From Taenia hydatigena (Eukaryota > Platyhelminthes > Cestoda > Cyclophyllidea > Taeniidae), in NCBI GenBank assembly GCA_036345935.2, contig JADWOT020000009.1, positions 10,879,899-10,943,898 on the forward strand: a DNA stretch of 64,000 bases, read 5' to 3'. Numbering within the stretch: the first letter of the stretch is position 1; each line of letters begins with the position of its first letter. Under the pieces are notes generated by a model. That model saw nothing but the letters and a program-made list of their open reading frames with translations, ran no database searches and was not told where the DNA came from. The position numbers and the translations under genes were made by a program. Positions 12,416-25,256 of this stretch are shown in pieces.

Positions 12416-14623
12416 CAGCCCTTCCTTTTTTTGTCAGTTTGCTCATGCTCATCGGAGGCAATATCCATTTAAAATCGGGTTTAAACAGCCGGAATCTCTA
12501 TGACCTCTACAGAAAAGGCATGATTTCTGAAAACATGATTTCTTCTATTTTTTTATTCCACAGGTACATCGCAACTCAGATGTTACATTGTATTTAGCCA
12601 TCAAAAACTTTTTTGCACGAAATAAATGCAGTCATCCACCAAGAAAACTCCCCCATGCATTTCACTATCCTATCCCACCTTTTATGCTTATAGCTATTTA
12701 AATTAGTCAATTATAGAAAAAACAATACTTTCTATAAGGAGCATTAGGCCCATTTGCAACAATCAACGCATCAAATATATGTGACGTTAGTATGGGGGGA
12801 GTTGACAAGTACCGTACCTCCCACCAGGCGACACAATCACCACGACCTCCGAGAAAAGGGACGAGATATGGATCAAGTTTGTGACACCTGGAGTCCCACC
12901 AAGGACACAACCTTCTGAGCGTTTGCCTCCACGCACATACTCGATCCCATTGGTCTGCGGTTCTCCGCGTCATGGAAGGAGTGCCCAATGAATTACACTC
13001 TGCTTAATCGGGCAGCAAGACTCGTGATGAAAGAGTGCGAAGTCTTTCAGCGCACCAATGACTGTATTAAACAGAGGAGACATTTATCACATCCTTCGTA
13101 ACTGAAAAACAGGGGTTCGATAGCCTTTCTTAGGAGCGAAGAAATCATGTCCATATGCAGAAATCATCACAAGTCTCCAACCAACAGCCACTTTTGACCC
13201 AACATTGACCAGCTGATAGAGAGGCATGTCATTCACCCAGGCAGAAATCAAATTGCCACATAAAAAAGCTCAAGCGACCTCACGGAGAGAAAGCAAAGCA
13301 TTGGTTTATGAATTTGGCATTTCAGAATCCGGGTTATTTCGCATCTCTTCTCACATCTGCGCTAAGACGATCTCTAGTATTATGCCATTACTCAGTGAAA
13401 AGTTGGATAGGTTACATCCCAACCGGTTTGCCAGCTTTGCAAGAATCAAAACTCTCCATCCATTCACTGAAGTCAGCATGCATTATTTTATTGGCAACTG
13501 CCGCTAAAGTCAGTAATTTCTTTATCGACTACAGCAAGGGAAAGGAAGTCCTACGAAGCGCCATCTCATGGATGGACTCTCACAATCAACCACTAGAGTG
13601 ACCGAAATGCACAGTTGGCAGCTCAGTAATACGCTAAGGACTGAAATTTTGGTCAATTTTAACATTATACAGTAGCTAAACTGTCTGCATACAGTTTCCT
13701 CGGCTCAATTTTGTGGTTTCTCCCAATAATTATTACCAGATCATCAACGTTACCGCTGACTCCTCCGGGATTTCTCGGCTGCCCTCAAGCAGCGAACCCA
13801 CAGGTTCGACATGCAATTTATCGCTACAAATAAATCACTGGTAACCAATAATGGAGAAATCCGATCGCCCACATTTCGTCATAATTTGAAGAAGTCTAAA
13901 ATGACCACAATCAGCAGACACCATCGCGGTGCAAAATGCGCTCAAAGCAAATAAACGCGACCCAGGTCAGCATTTAATTTAATACTTCGATAAAATTCGA
14001 TCATTTCACCACAAGCATTACACAAGCCACTAATTCAGCAAGCCTCAAAAGTCGTCACTTATGCTATCCTGTCAATACTGCGGGTTTACTTATGCGCATG
14101 CATAAAATAAGTCAAAAATTTCCAAAATGGGAGCTCACATACCCGGACTCTTTAGCGCAAATTTGAAACCAAACCCGACGTAGCAACGGCCACACCAAAG
14201 CCCGGCATTCCATATATGCCGCTAAACACACGAAAAGGGCATTGGGTATGAACAAAGCAAAATACTTGCCATAGGAAAAATACAATGCAGGAATCTTTGC
14301 AAGCACAATTAAGTAGGGCACTTGTACAAGTCTTTGAAATACGATTTTATGATTTTCATGATTCCTATTACACATGTCAGTTAGAATACGTCTTTTCCCA
14401 GATTTTCACCACTTTCTATTAGATTTTTAGGCAAATTTTCAATTAGCTTTATCTTTTAAGTTTGCAGCAATAATAAGCACTGCAACACGGTTGCACTCAT
14501 GTTTCTTTAACCTCACTATCTAGACGAGAGGCAGGAACACAACGTGAATCTCCTGGCGTCGACAATGGCCATCGCGCAACCTTTTATTAACTCGCCATTG
14601 GTCCATCTTTTTGTATAAGACAA
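12416..14623. other. No recognisable gene
   Basis: Only short overlapping ORFs are present (for example plus strand 13226-13507 and 13308-13601 in two frames, minus strand 12707-12988). None shows a motif or conserved splice context I can identify. Confidence 0.5.
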
Positions 14624-14808
14624 TGTAGTACTTTGTTTGTTAGAACTGCCGGTTTCTGTCAAGGTCACAGAGGTGGCCGTACTGCCCTAGCTGCGTGGGC
14701 TGGCCTCCGGGCCATGCCAGCAGCCTATTTCCCTCTGTCCGGTGAATATATGTATTCTACCCTACCACTTTGCCTTCTTTTGCCTTAAGGGAGCCTCGGG
14801 ACGCTACA
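14624..14808 (+). mobile_element. LTR-like/TRIM-like element, 185 bp, family 1
   Basis: Begins TGTAGTACTTTGTTTG and ends GGGACGCTACA, giving TG...CA termini with a 5-base inverted end (TGTAG/CTACA). The interior shares long blocks with five other copies in the window, such as CTGCGTGGGCTGGCCTC and CTTTGCCTTCTTTTGCCTTA. Flanking bases (GACAA left, GCAAT right) do not form a clear duplication. It has no coding capacity and reads best as a solo LTR of a miniature LTR retrotransposon. Confidence 0.75.
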
Positions 14809-17800
14809 GCAATAAATGTGTCTCAGAACATTCAACCTTCTCGTATTAGGCATGGGCGCGGAGGCGGGGAGACGAATGAGAAAGTCGCCGCAAACGTAGC
14901 CTGTGCGAATAATGCGTGTAATATCTGGCACACACTCAGCTGTGGACAATGAAGGACTTGGCTCGCTACTTATATTTAACCCAAATACAATGTAGCTACA
15001 ATTTGACATGGCAATAAAAGTACTCAGCACAAGTGATTTTGCGTTTGTTGCCTGTCCAGCTCTAAGCCTCGTCTACGGTCACTTGGATGGTGTTTGTACC
15101 TTCGTCGATGGGATGGTCTCTAGGCCACGCCGGTAGTTTCAATCATTTTCGCGTGTCAAGCATAGTTATTTAGATGATGAGCGTAACCAAATTTTGGTCA
15201 CACCCCTCCGTAATATTTTATTATAGGTACAGCATTCATCGATAGGCAGATTCTTGTGCTTACTGTTGGCACTTAGGTTTTGAATGTCTATGCTCTTTTT
15301 GAAGAGACATGTATTCATCGTTTATTATGTGCGAAAATGCCATTCCTTTAAGATAGTTAGATCTGAATGATTGTTTGCTTGACGTTAACTTCTCTCATTA
15401 TGATCGGCGGTGTCACTGCTGCTGATGATACGGTGGACCGTACGCCTGACAAATCATCCTCCTCTTCTGCGATTTCCTATAATTCGAGGTTTCATGAATT
15501 AGATAAAATAATCACAAGGATAGTCTACCTGTCTGTGGGGGGACTGCAGAGATCTGCAGCAGGCGGGTGGGTTGGGCCCCCATAAACTCCACGTTCAGGA
15601 CACCGCACTCGTGGTGAGCCTTTAGTTTTGTGGGTGAACACGTAGCGCAGTGAGGTCAGCCGAGACTGAGTCATTACTAACTTTCGAACCGCTGCAAGCC
15701 TAAGTTGGTGCACAGGTTATCAGGGCGCTTTCACATCATACCAACACACTAACTCCTTTTCACCCACCACAATCAGCACAGTCGGTAGTCTCAAGCGCAC
15801 CGATTAATTGTCCTGGGTGGAGCAGCGTCAACACGAATGTGCATTTGTGCCATAGACGTAAGCACTACCGATTTACTTTCCTCCTTTCGAATGTGACGCT
15901 GTCCCAAGTGACGGCGTCATGCATTGACTTCGCTTTCGGGGACCATTAATGCTCTCTAATCCAGACAAAATGCAGCACTTTCTGCGACTAATAGTCAGGG
16001 TTCTTTTGACAACCTGATTTTATTAAATCCTTTCTGATTCCACTTTATGGCATGGTCGGAGGGCACAGTGGCTTAAAAGTAGGGTCATGTGAATAAAGGC
16101 GGGGTCCAAATTGTCTCTTGTAGGTAGCGTTTTGCGTCTGTTCATCCTAACCAGCTTGCGCCAACTTCCGTGTTGTCCAGGTAAATTAGCTAGCTATGTT
16201 GTGCAGACGCAATGAGGAGATGGAGGCGATGTCAGGCAATCACTTGATTGACGTCTTCGCTGATAGACGCTCCGTACACATCAACGTTATGCCGTTTGCC
16301 TTTTGTGAATAGCAATTCTGTCAAATGCGGAAATGTGGTCATTGGTGAAAAAGAGACGTCACTATCAACCTTCTGCTTGGCCTCCTACATTAGGACTTAC
16401 AGTAGCTCTCTTTTAGGATAAGGTTAGCTTGCAACCAGCACCACAAGGTATTCCCGTCGTCTCAGTGATGTCACATGGATGCATTGCGGCGAATGCGGCA
16501 CCAGCGTTTAGGTGGACCAAGAGGCTACTTGCGTGACCCGAAGGCTAAGCCGTGGAGACTAAGTGATGTGCGTAATCAAAGGCGGATTTAAGCCAACTGC
16601 TAAAGCATTGCAATGCCTTCGACGGATTCTAATCTAAATGCTGCATGGGAAGCTGTAACAATTTCAGTTTTGTGGAGGATTTTGTAATGCGCGCCTAGAT
16701 TATTGTATGGTCCGATTCTCACAACAGTAGATGAACAAAAAACGCTGCAAAATTGGTGCCAAGAGCCACCTATTATTTTGCCATTATTTTGTGCAAGCAG
16801 TAAGAATGAGCCTTGACAAACTCTGACCAGGCACATGCACACCCACACAAAGCTGCCCTCCTGATAGATGGGGTACTACATGCAATTTACTTTGCAGTAC
16901 TTCGATAATATTCATGCAGAGCATGAGACAACCACATTCCATTACATGAGATAGAGAACCGACTCCACGATTCGACAAGTGATGTCAGCACAGTCAGAAG
17001 TGCTATTTTTCCAATCGGAAAGAAAGTTGGTCTGAAGTAGACGTTGTAAATACTGCTTCGTTCCTCTCGGTGTCCATCAGTTGGATGCCTGTGAAGGGTA
17101 GACGCAGGCTTTATTGTCAAATTAAAAGTCGACTACATAGTTCAAACTGATGCAGTGTAGGTGTCCGCACTGGTGCATTTAGGCAGGTGAAAATCGAAGC
17201 AATGAGAGTGGCACTAATGAGACCTTGGACGATCACCACTTCCAACAATGCTGACAGATGTTAGCACGAAGTATTTGATGCTGGGTTCACTGGAATGCCT
17301 CCGCCTTACTTCTTTCCTCTCTTTCTTTGGCAAGCCAAACAGCGGTGACTTCCAAATGGTTGAACCCCACTTTGGGTCGTGGCATATTCTCCTCACCCCT
17401 ACAGTGTTTGCCTAAGCAGTTTCCTGTGAGGCTTAGCAACTAAGGCATGAAGGTGGTCAAGAATTTGTCAAAAAGAAATGCACCTTCTTCCTGTGATGCT
17501 CCCTTCCATGCGACCTTTTATGATTCCACACTTTAAAATACAGTTCATTAGATCGACATTGTAGGAAGAAAACGTGGCAAACGGTGTTGAGGTCCTCCCT
17601 GTTCCCATAACTTGCGGAAGGTACCAATGCAAATCAACGACACGTTCAGTCTGCAATCAGGCGGATTCGCGGTTCCCTTTCAACAATCCGAACTAAACTG
17701 CACAATGATTTCGCTTTCGATGGAACAATGGCCTGTTTGCGGTTGTCATCTTCCCAAGTCCCATTCTTTTTCTACAATCTCGGGCTCCGAAGTGACAAAA

Positions 17801-18091
17801 ATAAGAGCATTTTAGAGGGCATTCACAAATGTCTTGTTCCAAGTTGTTCCACCTTAACTGATTCATCTGTTCATTCATTTACCGGTCCGATGCACCCTCT
17901 GTCACCACAGCATTTAGCACAGTACTACAAAGGTCTGCCTTTACTCATCCAACCACCCAGCAAAAGCAGCGTAGCAACTCAACGACTACAATGCATTCAA
18001 ACAAGTCATTCCATGCCTCACTCACACCACACAAAATAAGTAATGGAAACAAACAAAGACATCATCTGCGTTAAATACACAAAGAATACAA
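14809..18091. other. No confident gene; one doubtful secreted-type exon
   Basis: Apart from the small signal-peptide-like ORF at 15367-15585, I recognise nothing. ORFs at 16600-16848, 17468-17656 and 17728-18039 overlap oppositely oriented ORFs and carry no family signature. Confidence 0.45.
15367..15585 (+). CDS. Possible first exon of a small secreted protein
   Basis: An ATG opens a frame whose first 19-20 residues (MIVCLTLTSLIMIGGVTAA) look like a cleavable signal peptide: short start, hydrophobic core, small residues before the predicted cut. An acidic, Ser-rich stretch follows (DDTVDRTPDKSSSSS), then a mixed helical-looking segment (FHELDKIITRIVYLSV). The last 15 codons before the TAA are Gly/Pro-rich and look non-coding, so a real exon would end earlier, perhaps near a GT at 15533. 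I found no second exon and recognise no family. A chance ORF is quite possible. Confidence 0.3.
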   Translation: MIVCLTLTSLIMIGGVTAADDTVDRTPDKSSSSSAISYNSRFHELDKIITRIVYLSVGGLQRSAAGGWVGPP

Positions 18092-19033
18092 TCACACGAT
18101 TTGTCTCTCGCCTGCCACGCAATCGTGCTTCTGGCCACTCTCAAGTCTTTTGCACATCACGTCGTAAAAGCTCCATTCCAACAAATCTGACCAGTTGGTA
18201 AAGTTCCCTCCATGGCGCTTAATGCACCACAATCGCCAATTCGTCTGCACAGTAGCCAGCGGAGAGCCGTCCAAGCCACCAAGGCTCTGAATGAATCGCG
18301 CCAGACTATCCACCTCACTTGACTCATCTTCCTCCGCATTTATAATCACCGCAATCGACAATGTTTGATGAGGTGCAAGAGATTCCAAGGTGGATGCAAA
18401 ATCATCCCTCAGGAGGCGCGAAGCATCGGCCAAATAGATTATGCAGTCACAGCAGTCATGTCAATCTCGGTCTCCTGCAAATGCTGCCTCTCTAAAAACA
18501 AAACTCTTAACTCTTTCAGCCGAATGAACAGAAAAAATGCAGCCATGCATACCAACAATGCGCGTGTGAGATCGGTACTTGATCATCGAAAGGTATCCGA
18601 ATAGTGGGATGTTGGATGCTTCCATTCGCAGTGCAAATTCCCCTTCCGACATCGCTCTAACATTACGATCTGGCAAAATGCTAAAGTGTGCAGTTCTCGG
18701 GGCTTTGCCACGAGCAGGCGCCGACATGAAACGCTCATAAGAGTCACTTTGCTCCTTCTGATATCGAATGGCTTCAGTAGCGTTTTGAAAAGAGGTAGGT
18801 GAGGACTGTGGGAAGAGTAGCTGGCAAAGACGTTTGTCTAACCAACTCCACCGGTTAATGTGATCATATATAAGGGTGGGGAATGGGCATGTTGAGAGGA
18901 CCCACCGCCAACCTGGAATGCTCTCGCATACATTTACCAAATCCGGCACATCAAGAAATCCACAAATTCGCAATGCCAATTCACGTCGAAGATCGGTGAT
19001 TTTACGCTGTGAACTATCTTCTGCCTGAAGCAT
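18092..19033 (-). CDS. F-box protein, FBXO4-like, frame interrupted by an in-frame TGA
   Basis: The chosen ATG at 19033 starts MLQAEDSSQRKITDLRREL; just upstream is an acceptor-like CAG, so an extra 5-prime exon is possible. Residues about 15-55 form an F-box (LRRELALRICGFLDVPDLV, then a WRWVLS segment), the part that binds SKP1 in SCF ubiquitin ligases. Downstream, IPLFGYL and then IIYLADASRLLRDD, LSIAVIINAEEDES and LEWSFYDVMCKR resemble the small-GTPase-like C-terminal half of FBXO4. The frame runs 190 codons, meets one TGA at 18463-18461, and continues 122 codons in the same frame to a stop at 18092. A candidate intron lies just before the TGA (donor G/GTATGC near 18530, acceptor TTTTTAG near 18492), but splicing it gives a different frame that also stops. 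Either this is a pseudogene, an indel or base error, or an unusual splice. Confidence 0.55.
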
Positions 19034-21138
19034 CAAGAAAGTGCACAATCATGACTGGGGATGGAAATGGCATTAGCAAAATTTGGTGCGAGACAAACAA
19101 ATAAACAAACGAACGAGTATAATGCGAGAAATGACAATTGGGATATGCGGCAAACAATTGAAGGCTACTGCAACTCACCATTATTGAAAGGTGCTAGCAT
19201 AGGCGATTTGCATGACAACGATTTACAAAGTCACGCCTTGAGGCTAGCACATCGGTTCTCTCCGTATCTTCCAGTTTCAAAGTCACGTGCCCACGGCGTC
19301 TGCACACTTCTTCCTCGTATACCTAGGAGGCAAGCAATAATTCAACATCACAATCTGCGCTAAGTCAACTTGTACCAACAATGACATCAGTGCTGCTGCA
19401 TCTCACTAAATATCGACAACTACTTCATGTGACAGCAAACCAATGCCCTGGGGGTCGTCGCGTCATATATTTGCTACTTGTTGCAAAAACGATTTGGCTT
19501 ATCTACCACAGAAGAAAGCATTGTATAAACGAAATAATGAGCTGCAAAATATTTTTGAAACAGGTAGGATGCGACACTGTGATGAGAGGTTGAATCAAAA
19601 CGAATCCTATCATCAGCTGCATAGATATACCTTATTTGTCTGTTCCATGAGCCAAAGTGACAGCACAACAAGAACTCATCAAAAGTTTTAACTCTCTTCT
19701 CGCTTCGGATCTATTCACACCTCCATGACAATGCGCTTCAAGCTATAGACATGATACACATTAAGCAACAGTTAAGGCACTCATCTCAGCTACAACCGTT
19801 TCATGCTCCCACTTTTGACTACCACTTGGGTTTACTCCCTGTCCCGATGTGTGGTCACACGTATATAAGGCTTAGACAATAAGCCAACTCGCCATTTTCC
19901 TTAAAGTACTGTGTATTCTATGGAAGATGCTGTACAGTGTCCCAAGCTGCAATTATTTCTACCACTTTTATCGCTCAAGCACCCAATGTTTCGGATTGCG
20001 AAATCCACTTCAAAATTTCGAGGTCTAGATAACGACATTAATCTTGGAGGACAATGTGCACCTTGTTTGCCTTAGTAACGTCCAATCTTCCCTTTGTGAC
20101 CGCTTATTTTCAGTAGGCGCTTCGTTGCCCAAAAGTCGGTTTTGCCAATGAAAGGATTCAAATCCGCGAGCGAGTGAGAAAAATAATGCAGCTACCATGG
20201 ACTAGCCATGATTGTGTCACATCGCAAGCCGCCCTACCCTTCCACCCATTAGTTTCACAAACTAATCCACCAGGCGCGTGAATTATTTGTGTTGGTGTGC
20301 ACATTGAAAAATTGCTTATACGGGATACTATAATAGCGTAATGCTCAAACATTTTAGCGGATAGTGTTGCTCTCAGATAATGAGCAACTCGACAGTTTGA
20401 TTCTCTAATCACACAAAAGTAACTGCTTACCTGGTTCGATTAGAGATGAAAAGGTGGACTGATGATTAACTCTCAAGCAGCCTCAGGAAATGGTCACAAA
20501 ATACTCGAATTCACAACCATTTAAGTCGTATGTAAGTAGAACGAGTTCGAAGGCGCACAAGTGGATGCCTCAATTAACCCTTTCTCAGGTTAATTAAAAA
20601 CACTTCTCTCTGATTCTCTCAATCAGAACACTTGTCATTAATGCATCCGCTTTTGCCTCCTGCAGGTACAAATTCCATCGGAAATAAAGCAGTCATACAA
20701 ATGAAAGCGAAGCACGNNNNNNNNNNNNNNNNNNNNNNNNNNNNNNNNNNNNNNNNNNNNNNNNNNNNNNNNNNNNNNNNNNNNNNNNNNNNNNNNNNNN
20801 NNNNNNNNNNNNNNNNGATCTAAGCACAATGATTTTTTGACCATTTTGAAGAGGCTAAATTAAAAACTTATTAAAATACCCAGTGTGAAAGTGGTAGATT
20901 TTCTTCTGCTCATTCGCTAATTGCCAACCTCCACAGCCACCCCAAATTAGTTTTTAAGACAGTTAAAACAATATCTTTATAAAGTTTATTTTCTTTGACA
21001 ATCTTTTAAATGGTTCTCCAGCTCTTGTGATTGTTTAAATAACTGGAGGTTATGTCCCACTGGTCCCTTCAAAACAGCGTCGCAGTTTTATCTCAGTGCG
21101 AGGTGGATTGTACTTGACTATCGCCGAAGTTTAGCGCA
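19034..21138. other. Intergenic between F-box gene and CK1, divergent; contains an assembly gap
   Basis: The two flanking genes point away from each other, so this stretch should hold both promoters. I see no TATA box or repeat I would defend. The 100-N gap at 20717-20816 hides an unknown length of sequence close to the CK1 5-prime end. Confidence 0.5.
20717..20816. other. Assembly gap of exactly 100 N
   Basis: A run of exactly 100 ambiguous bases, the usual placeholder for a scaffold join of unknown size. ORFs drawn through it are meaningless. Confidence 0.99.
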
Positions 21139-24100
21139 ATGGAGCTCTTGGGTCCTTCTAATCGCTACGATTTCATTGTTGCTAAGAGGTGGAAGCTTAT
21201 AAGGAAAATCGGAGCCGGGTCTTTCGGTGACATATATCTTGGTCTAAACATTGCAAATGGTGAAGAGGTTGCCGTCAAATTGGAACCTATGAACGCTAGA
21301 CATCCGCAACTGGTCTATGAAAGTAGGATCTATCGCCTTCTTCAGGTACTATGCAGTTATAGTTTCCTATGTTTCATAGAATACTTTCGCCGTTCCTCGA
21401 ATACACTGGTTCGGTTCTGATGGAATGAAGAATGACTACAGAGCATTGGTGATGGATCTGCTAGGTCCTAGTCTGGAGGATCTCTTTAACTACGTTGGTC
21501 GAAGGTTTACCATGAAAACAGTCCTCATGCTAGCTGAGCAAATGCTCTGGCGTGTTGAATACGTTCACTCCAGAAACCTAATCCACCGTGATATTAAACC
21601 GGACAATTTTCTGATGGGAATCGGTCAAAGATGCAACAGGCTTTTTTTGGTTGACTTTGGTCTTGCGAAGAAATACAGGTTCGCTAGTCTATTGCCTAAA
21701 CTGGTTTCATCATGTAGAGACAGTCGCACGAAGGTGCACATACCATTTCGGGATGATAAGAATCTCACCGGTACTGCCAGATACGCGAGTATCAACGCGC
21801 ATGCTGGTCATGAACAGTCAAGGCGTGATGACATTGAGTCTCTGGGATACGTGTTTATGTATTTCCTTAGGGGCCAACTTCCATGGCAGGGCTTAAGGGT
21901 GAGTGTTTTTACTGATTTTTGCCCCTAAATGTTTATTCTCAGGGATAGCTTGAAAATCGCTAAACGTGTGACCATTTGTTTATACAAACTTTGTTTATTT
22001 TGCGTGTTGTGCGTGGCTAATGTTTGCGTTAATCTTCGCATTTAATGTCATTATGACATCGAGATCGTACAAAATTTCCAATGGGGGTCGGTGAAATGTG
22101 TTTTATTATTGACAAAAGCTTCGACTTTGTGAATGGAAATTAAGCTCGAAAAGTTTTCCCTTTGATGTACGACTAGCTTTTTACCTTTTTCGTTTATGTT
22201 CTCTCCAGAATTAGTGGCTAAAGCTCCAAATGTGCGATTTTACGAACGTTTTGTTGGATTTAGATTTGAAAAATTAAGAACGCCCCTAGGTTTCTTATAT
22301 TGCGGAATCTTAAAACCGATTAACACTCAAATTCTGCTGCGCTGGATAAAAATTTTTGAGGAATATACGACTATTTGCTCTGTCTTATTACCAAATGTTT
22401 TATGGAAGCGAGAGCGGCGGCGTTTTTAAGCCTTCTTTCTACGGATGATGCGCCTTACCTTTGTCTCTCAAAGGAGAAAACTGTATGCTAGCAGCCTTTT
22501 AGAGAAAAAAGATCGTGGATTTACAAATTGTCTAATTCATCTTAATGGGTTTTAATGCGCAGTTTGGCCAAACAGCGACTGGTTACTTTTATTACTTGTA
22601 CTGCAGTTAGGGTTTGGTCTTTGATTGGGCGTTTATACATAGCCGCCGTCTAATTCACTTTGTCGCGCTATAGGGCGGTTGTATGCTCGCGTCCATCTCA
22701 TCCCTTGGCGCTTACAATTTCTGAGCTTTTTCTAGCCTGCAGCCCTAATACCTCTGATTTTTTTGTCCCTGATCGCCTAACGATTTGATCAACTACTCTC
22801 GAACATTTGTTTCTTAAGTTTATTGAGCAAATATCAACGGCGGTTTTACCTCTGAGGCCTCGCTATTTTCTGCAGAGCGTTTTGGACATCGTTTATTCGT
22901 GAGTTGTTTGTTTTTAAGTTTCAGTTGTGGTACCAAAACTCGATGTTCTGGAGTGTTGTGGTGGGGCTACGCCAAAGCGGTTTTGGCATTTACGTTGAAG
23001 GCTACTTATAAGGAAGAACGTGGAAGTTTGTTTAATGCAGCAGAATATTTTCATAAGGATTTGGTTACATTTTTGTGTATTTTTAAGTTGGATGCGCTGC
23101 CTAAAAGCACATGCGATGTGGGGAAGTGATCTGTGCACGCACACATTTCCGCCCACTGGGAAGATTTCCCATGTTTTATTCACACAACTAAGATTTTTTG
23201 CTCTTTTATGTAGTTTTTGCATAAATCTTTCCCTACCATAATAGCGTAATGATTACCGAAAGGAAATATTTTCGGTTGCTTCAGATGCCTTAGGATGGCC
23301 TTCGAATTCCGGTGGCAACCCACCCACGTCCGTCACACTGCCATTCACCACATTCAACTGCCTAGTTAGTCACGCCGCATTACGCATCACTTGTCGCAAC
23401 TGTCCCTAGTACCTTGTCTCGTTTAAACGTGCGTCAGCTGGCTGTATTTGAAACGCGTTTCTGTGATGACAGATTGACGTGGTTGCTGTGATGCCGTTAG
23501 ATTATAATTGTGATTTAAGGTCAAGGCGGCTTTATTGTTGCGTGCTCAGCCGTTGCAGGCAGCTGGGATTTGACTTCTATCGATCGGTCGATGCGTGAAA
23601 AGTTGTAGAATTGTAGAAGTTGTTTTGCGACACTTTGAGGGTCAATGCTCTTTCCCACTTTCAATACCACTGTTTTTCGTTGCAATTAGTGTGGTGTGCA
23701 AAAGCGATTTTTCGGTAAAGCAAATATCATTCTGGGTGAGAGAATTGGTCTGCTCCAAGATTTTTTAGTTCCTTAGTTGGGGCTCTTATTGCTCCATTCC
23801 TGTAAGGTTTCATCCAGGTGATGTCTGTACTCGTGTTCACCAGACCGAAAACGGTAATCTTATGGTTTAGTTCCACGTTTCAGCATGTTAATGTGGCTCA
23901 TTTTATCACACGTAAGTTTTGATACTATTTCTTTTCTGAATACCACTCATTTTTTTCTGCCGGATCCTCTTCCGTTCATTCTGGTGGCTTTTTTCGGGCA
24001 GTCAGCGGTCTTTTGCCCTAGTGATGTAGGTCGATTTTGGTAGTTTGTTTGAGGTGTACTCCGTCACTTTCGCCACAATTCCCTCGTACAATTGAGTTGT

Positions 24101-24765
24101 GAATACGTTTTTTCTCAGATTGTTGTATTGGTTCACTTTATTACAAAGTTTCAAATGCATTATTTCGTGATTCTGGTGCTCTGAGGAACAAGATATTTAA
24201 TAATTAATGGTCCATAGTACTAGCCGCTTGTTAGTTTCTCTTTTCTCTTTTCAAGGCTGCGACAAAGAAACAAAAATACGAGAGAATCTACGAAAAAAAA
24301 CTGGCTACATCTCCAGAGCAACTGTGTCGAGGCTACGCAGTGGAATTCGAGACCTACCTTCAGTATGCACGTGAACTGGTGTTCGAGGAACCTCCAGACT
24401 ACCTCTTTTTGCGAAGGCTGTTCCGCAAGCTTTTCAAGACTTACGACTTTGCCTGGGATTCTGTCTACGACTGGACTCTGATGAAACAGAAACCAGCAGC
24501 TCTGTCCTCTTCGAGCAATGCTGCCGGCGGTCACCATCAAACTACTGCGACGGCTGCTGGAGGTGGCTGCAACAATAACAGCAACAGTAATCAGCAGCAG
24601 ATTTCCATGCTGCAGCAAGGTGGTGCCGACGGTCAACAGGTTGCAAACTATCGTCGGCAATACGTGGAAGAGACGTTCAATAACTCAGGCGTTGACTATA
24701 CGCAACAGGCTGCGCAGGGAGGAGCAGCAGCAGCACCATACAAGGACCCCAATCCCAGGTTCTGA
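21139..24765 (+). CDS. CSNK1A1: Casein kinase 1 alpha-type Ser/Thr kinase (complete, four exons)
   Basis: Exons: 21139-21345, 21380-21678, 21718-21898, 24256-24765; introns of 34, 39 and 2357 bases, all GT-AG; 398 residues. Visible kinase landmarks: glycine loop IGAGSFG (24-30), AVK lysine 47, catalytic HRDIKPDN (138-145), DFG (161-163), then the CK1 signature activation region ([12 protein letters not shown]) and EQSRRDD. The exon 4 start (AATKKQKYE...) completes the C-lobe. The N-terminal [14 protein letters not shown] form fits CK1 alpha better than delta/epsilon. CK1 alpha phosphorylates primed acidic substrates, notably beta-catenin in the Wnt destruction complex. The C-terminal tail (from about residue 310) is rich in Gln, Asn, Ala and Gly, as in alpha-type tails but longer. 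The 39-base second intron keeps frame if retained. Family certain, paralogue fairly sure. Confidence 0.96.
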
Positions 24766-25235
24766 AGAGTCCTGCTCCCTCCTTTTCTCTTCTTCCTCTC
24801 CATATGCTCCTCATTCCACGGAAAGTCCTACATGTGAATGATCCAATGCCTTCTGCATTTACTTTCTTTGTGGTACTGTAGTTGTTTTTAGCACTTGTCA
24901 CTTCTTCACACGCATATTTGCACGCATTCGTTGACCCGGCCTCCGTCCTTTGTGCAGTTGGAGAACACGCAATGTGTCCTCCCAATTGCAATGTGATTAT
25001 CTTACCCCGCGTGGACATCTTGTACAGGCTTTGTTGTCCTTGCGTATTCTCTTCCCTCATTTTCTCTAAGGAGACCCGTACAGGAACTCGCATTGCATTG
25101 ATGGTTTCTACGATATATACATATTGATGAGGCGTGAATGCTTGTGTGTATGTAATTTGACTTTGGTCTGTCCGCAATTTCTGTGCATTGTTAATTTTCA
25201 CCACGATATTCGTATGGGGTGTATTCAGTTGCGCC

Positions 25236-25256
25236 TGTGTGTGTGTGTGCGTGTGC
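25236..25256. repeat. (GT)n microsatellite
   Basis: About ten GT units with one GC interruption, roughly 470 bases after the CK1 stop codon, possibly within its 3-prime UTR. Confidence 0.8.

Noticed and set aside
18461..18463. Selenocysteine or readthrough decoding of the in-frame TGA in the F-box gene
   Set aside because: No SECIS-type structure was recognised and FBXO4-like proteins are not selenoproteins; an indel or pseudogene is simpler.
20632..20844. ORFs running through the N tract
   Set aside because: They consist mostly of unknown bases.
24220..24660. Minus-strand ORF of 146 codons
   Set aside because: Antisense to CK1 exon 4 and the pyrimidine tract before it.
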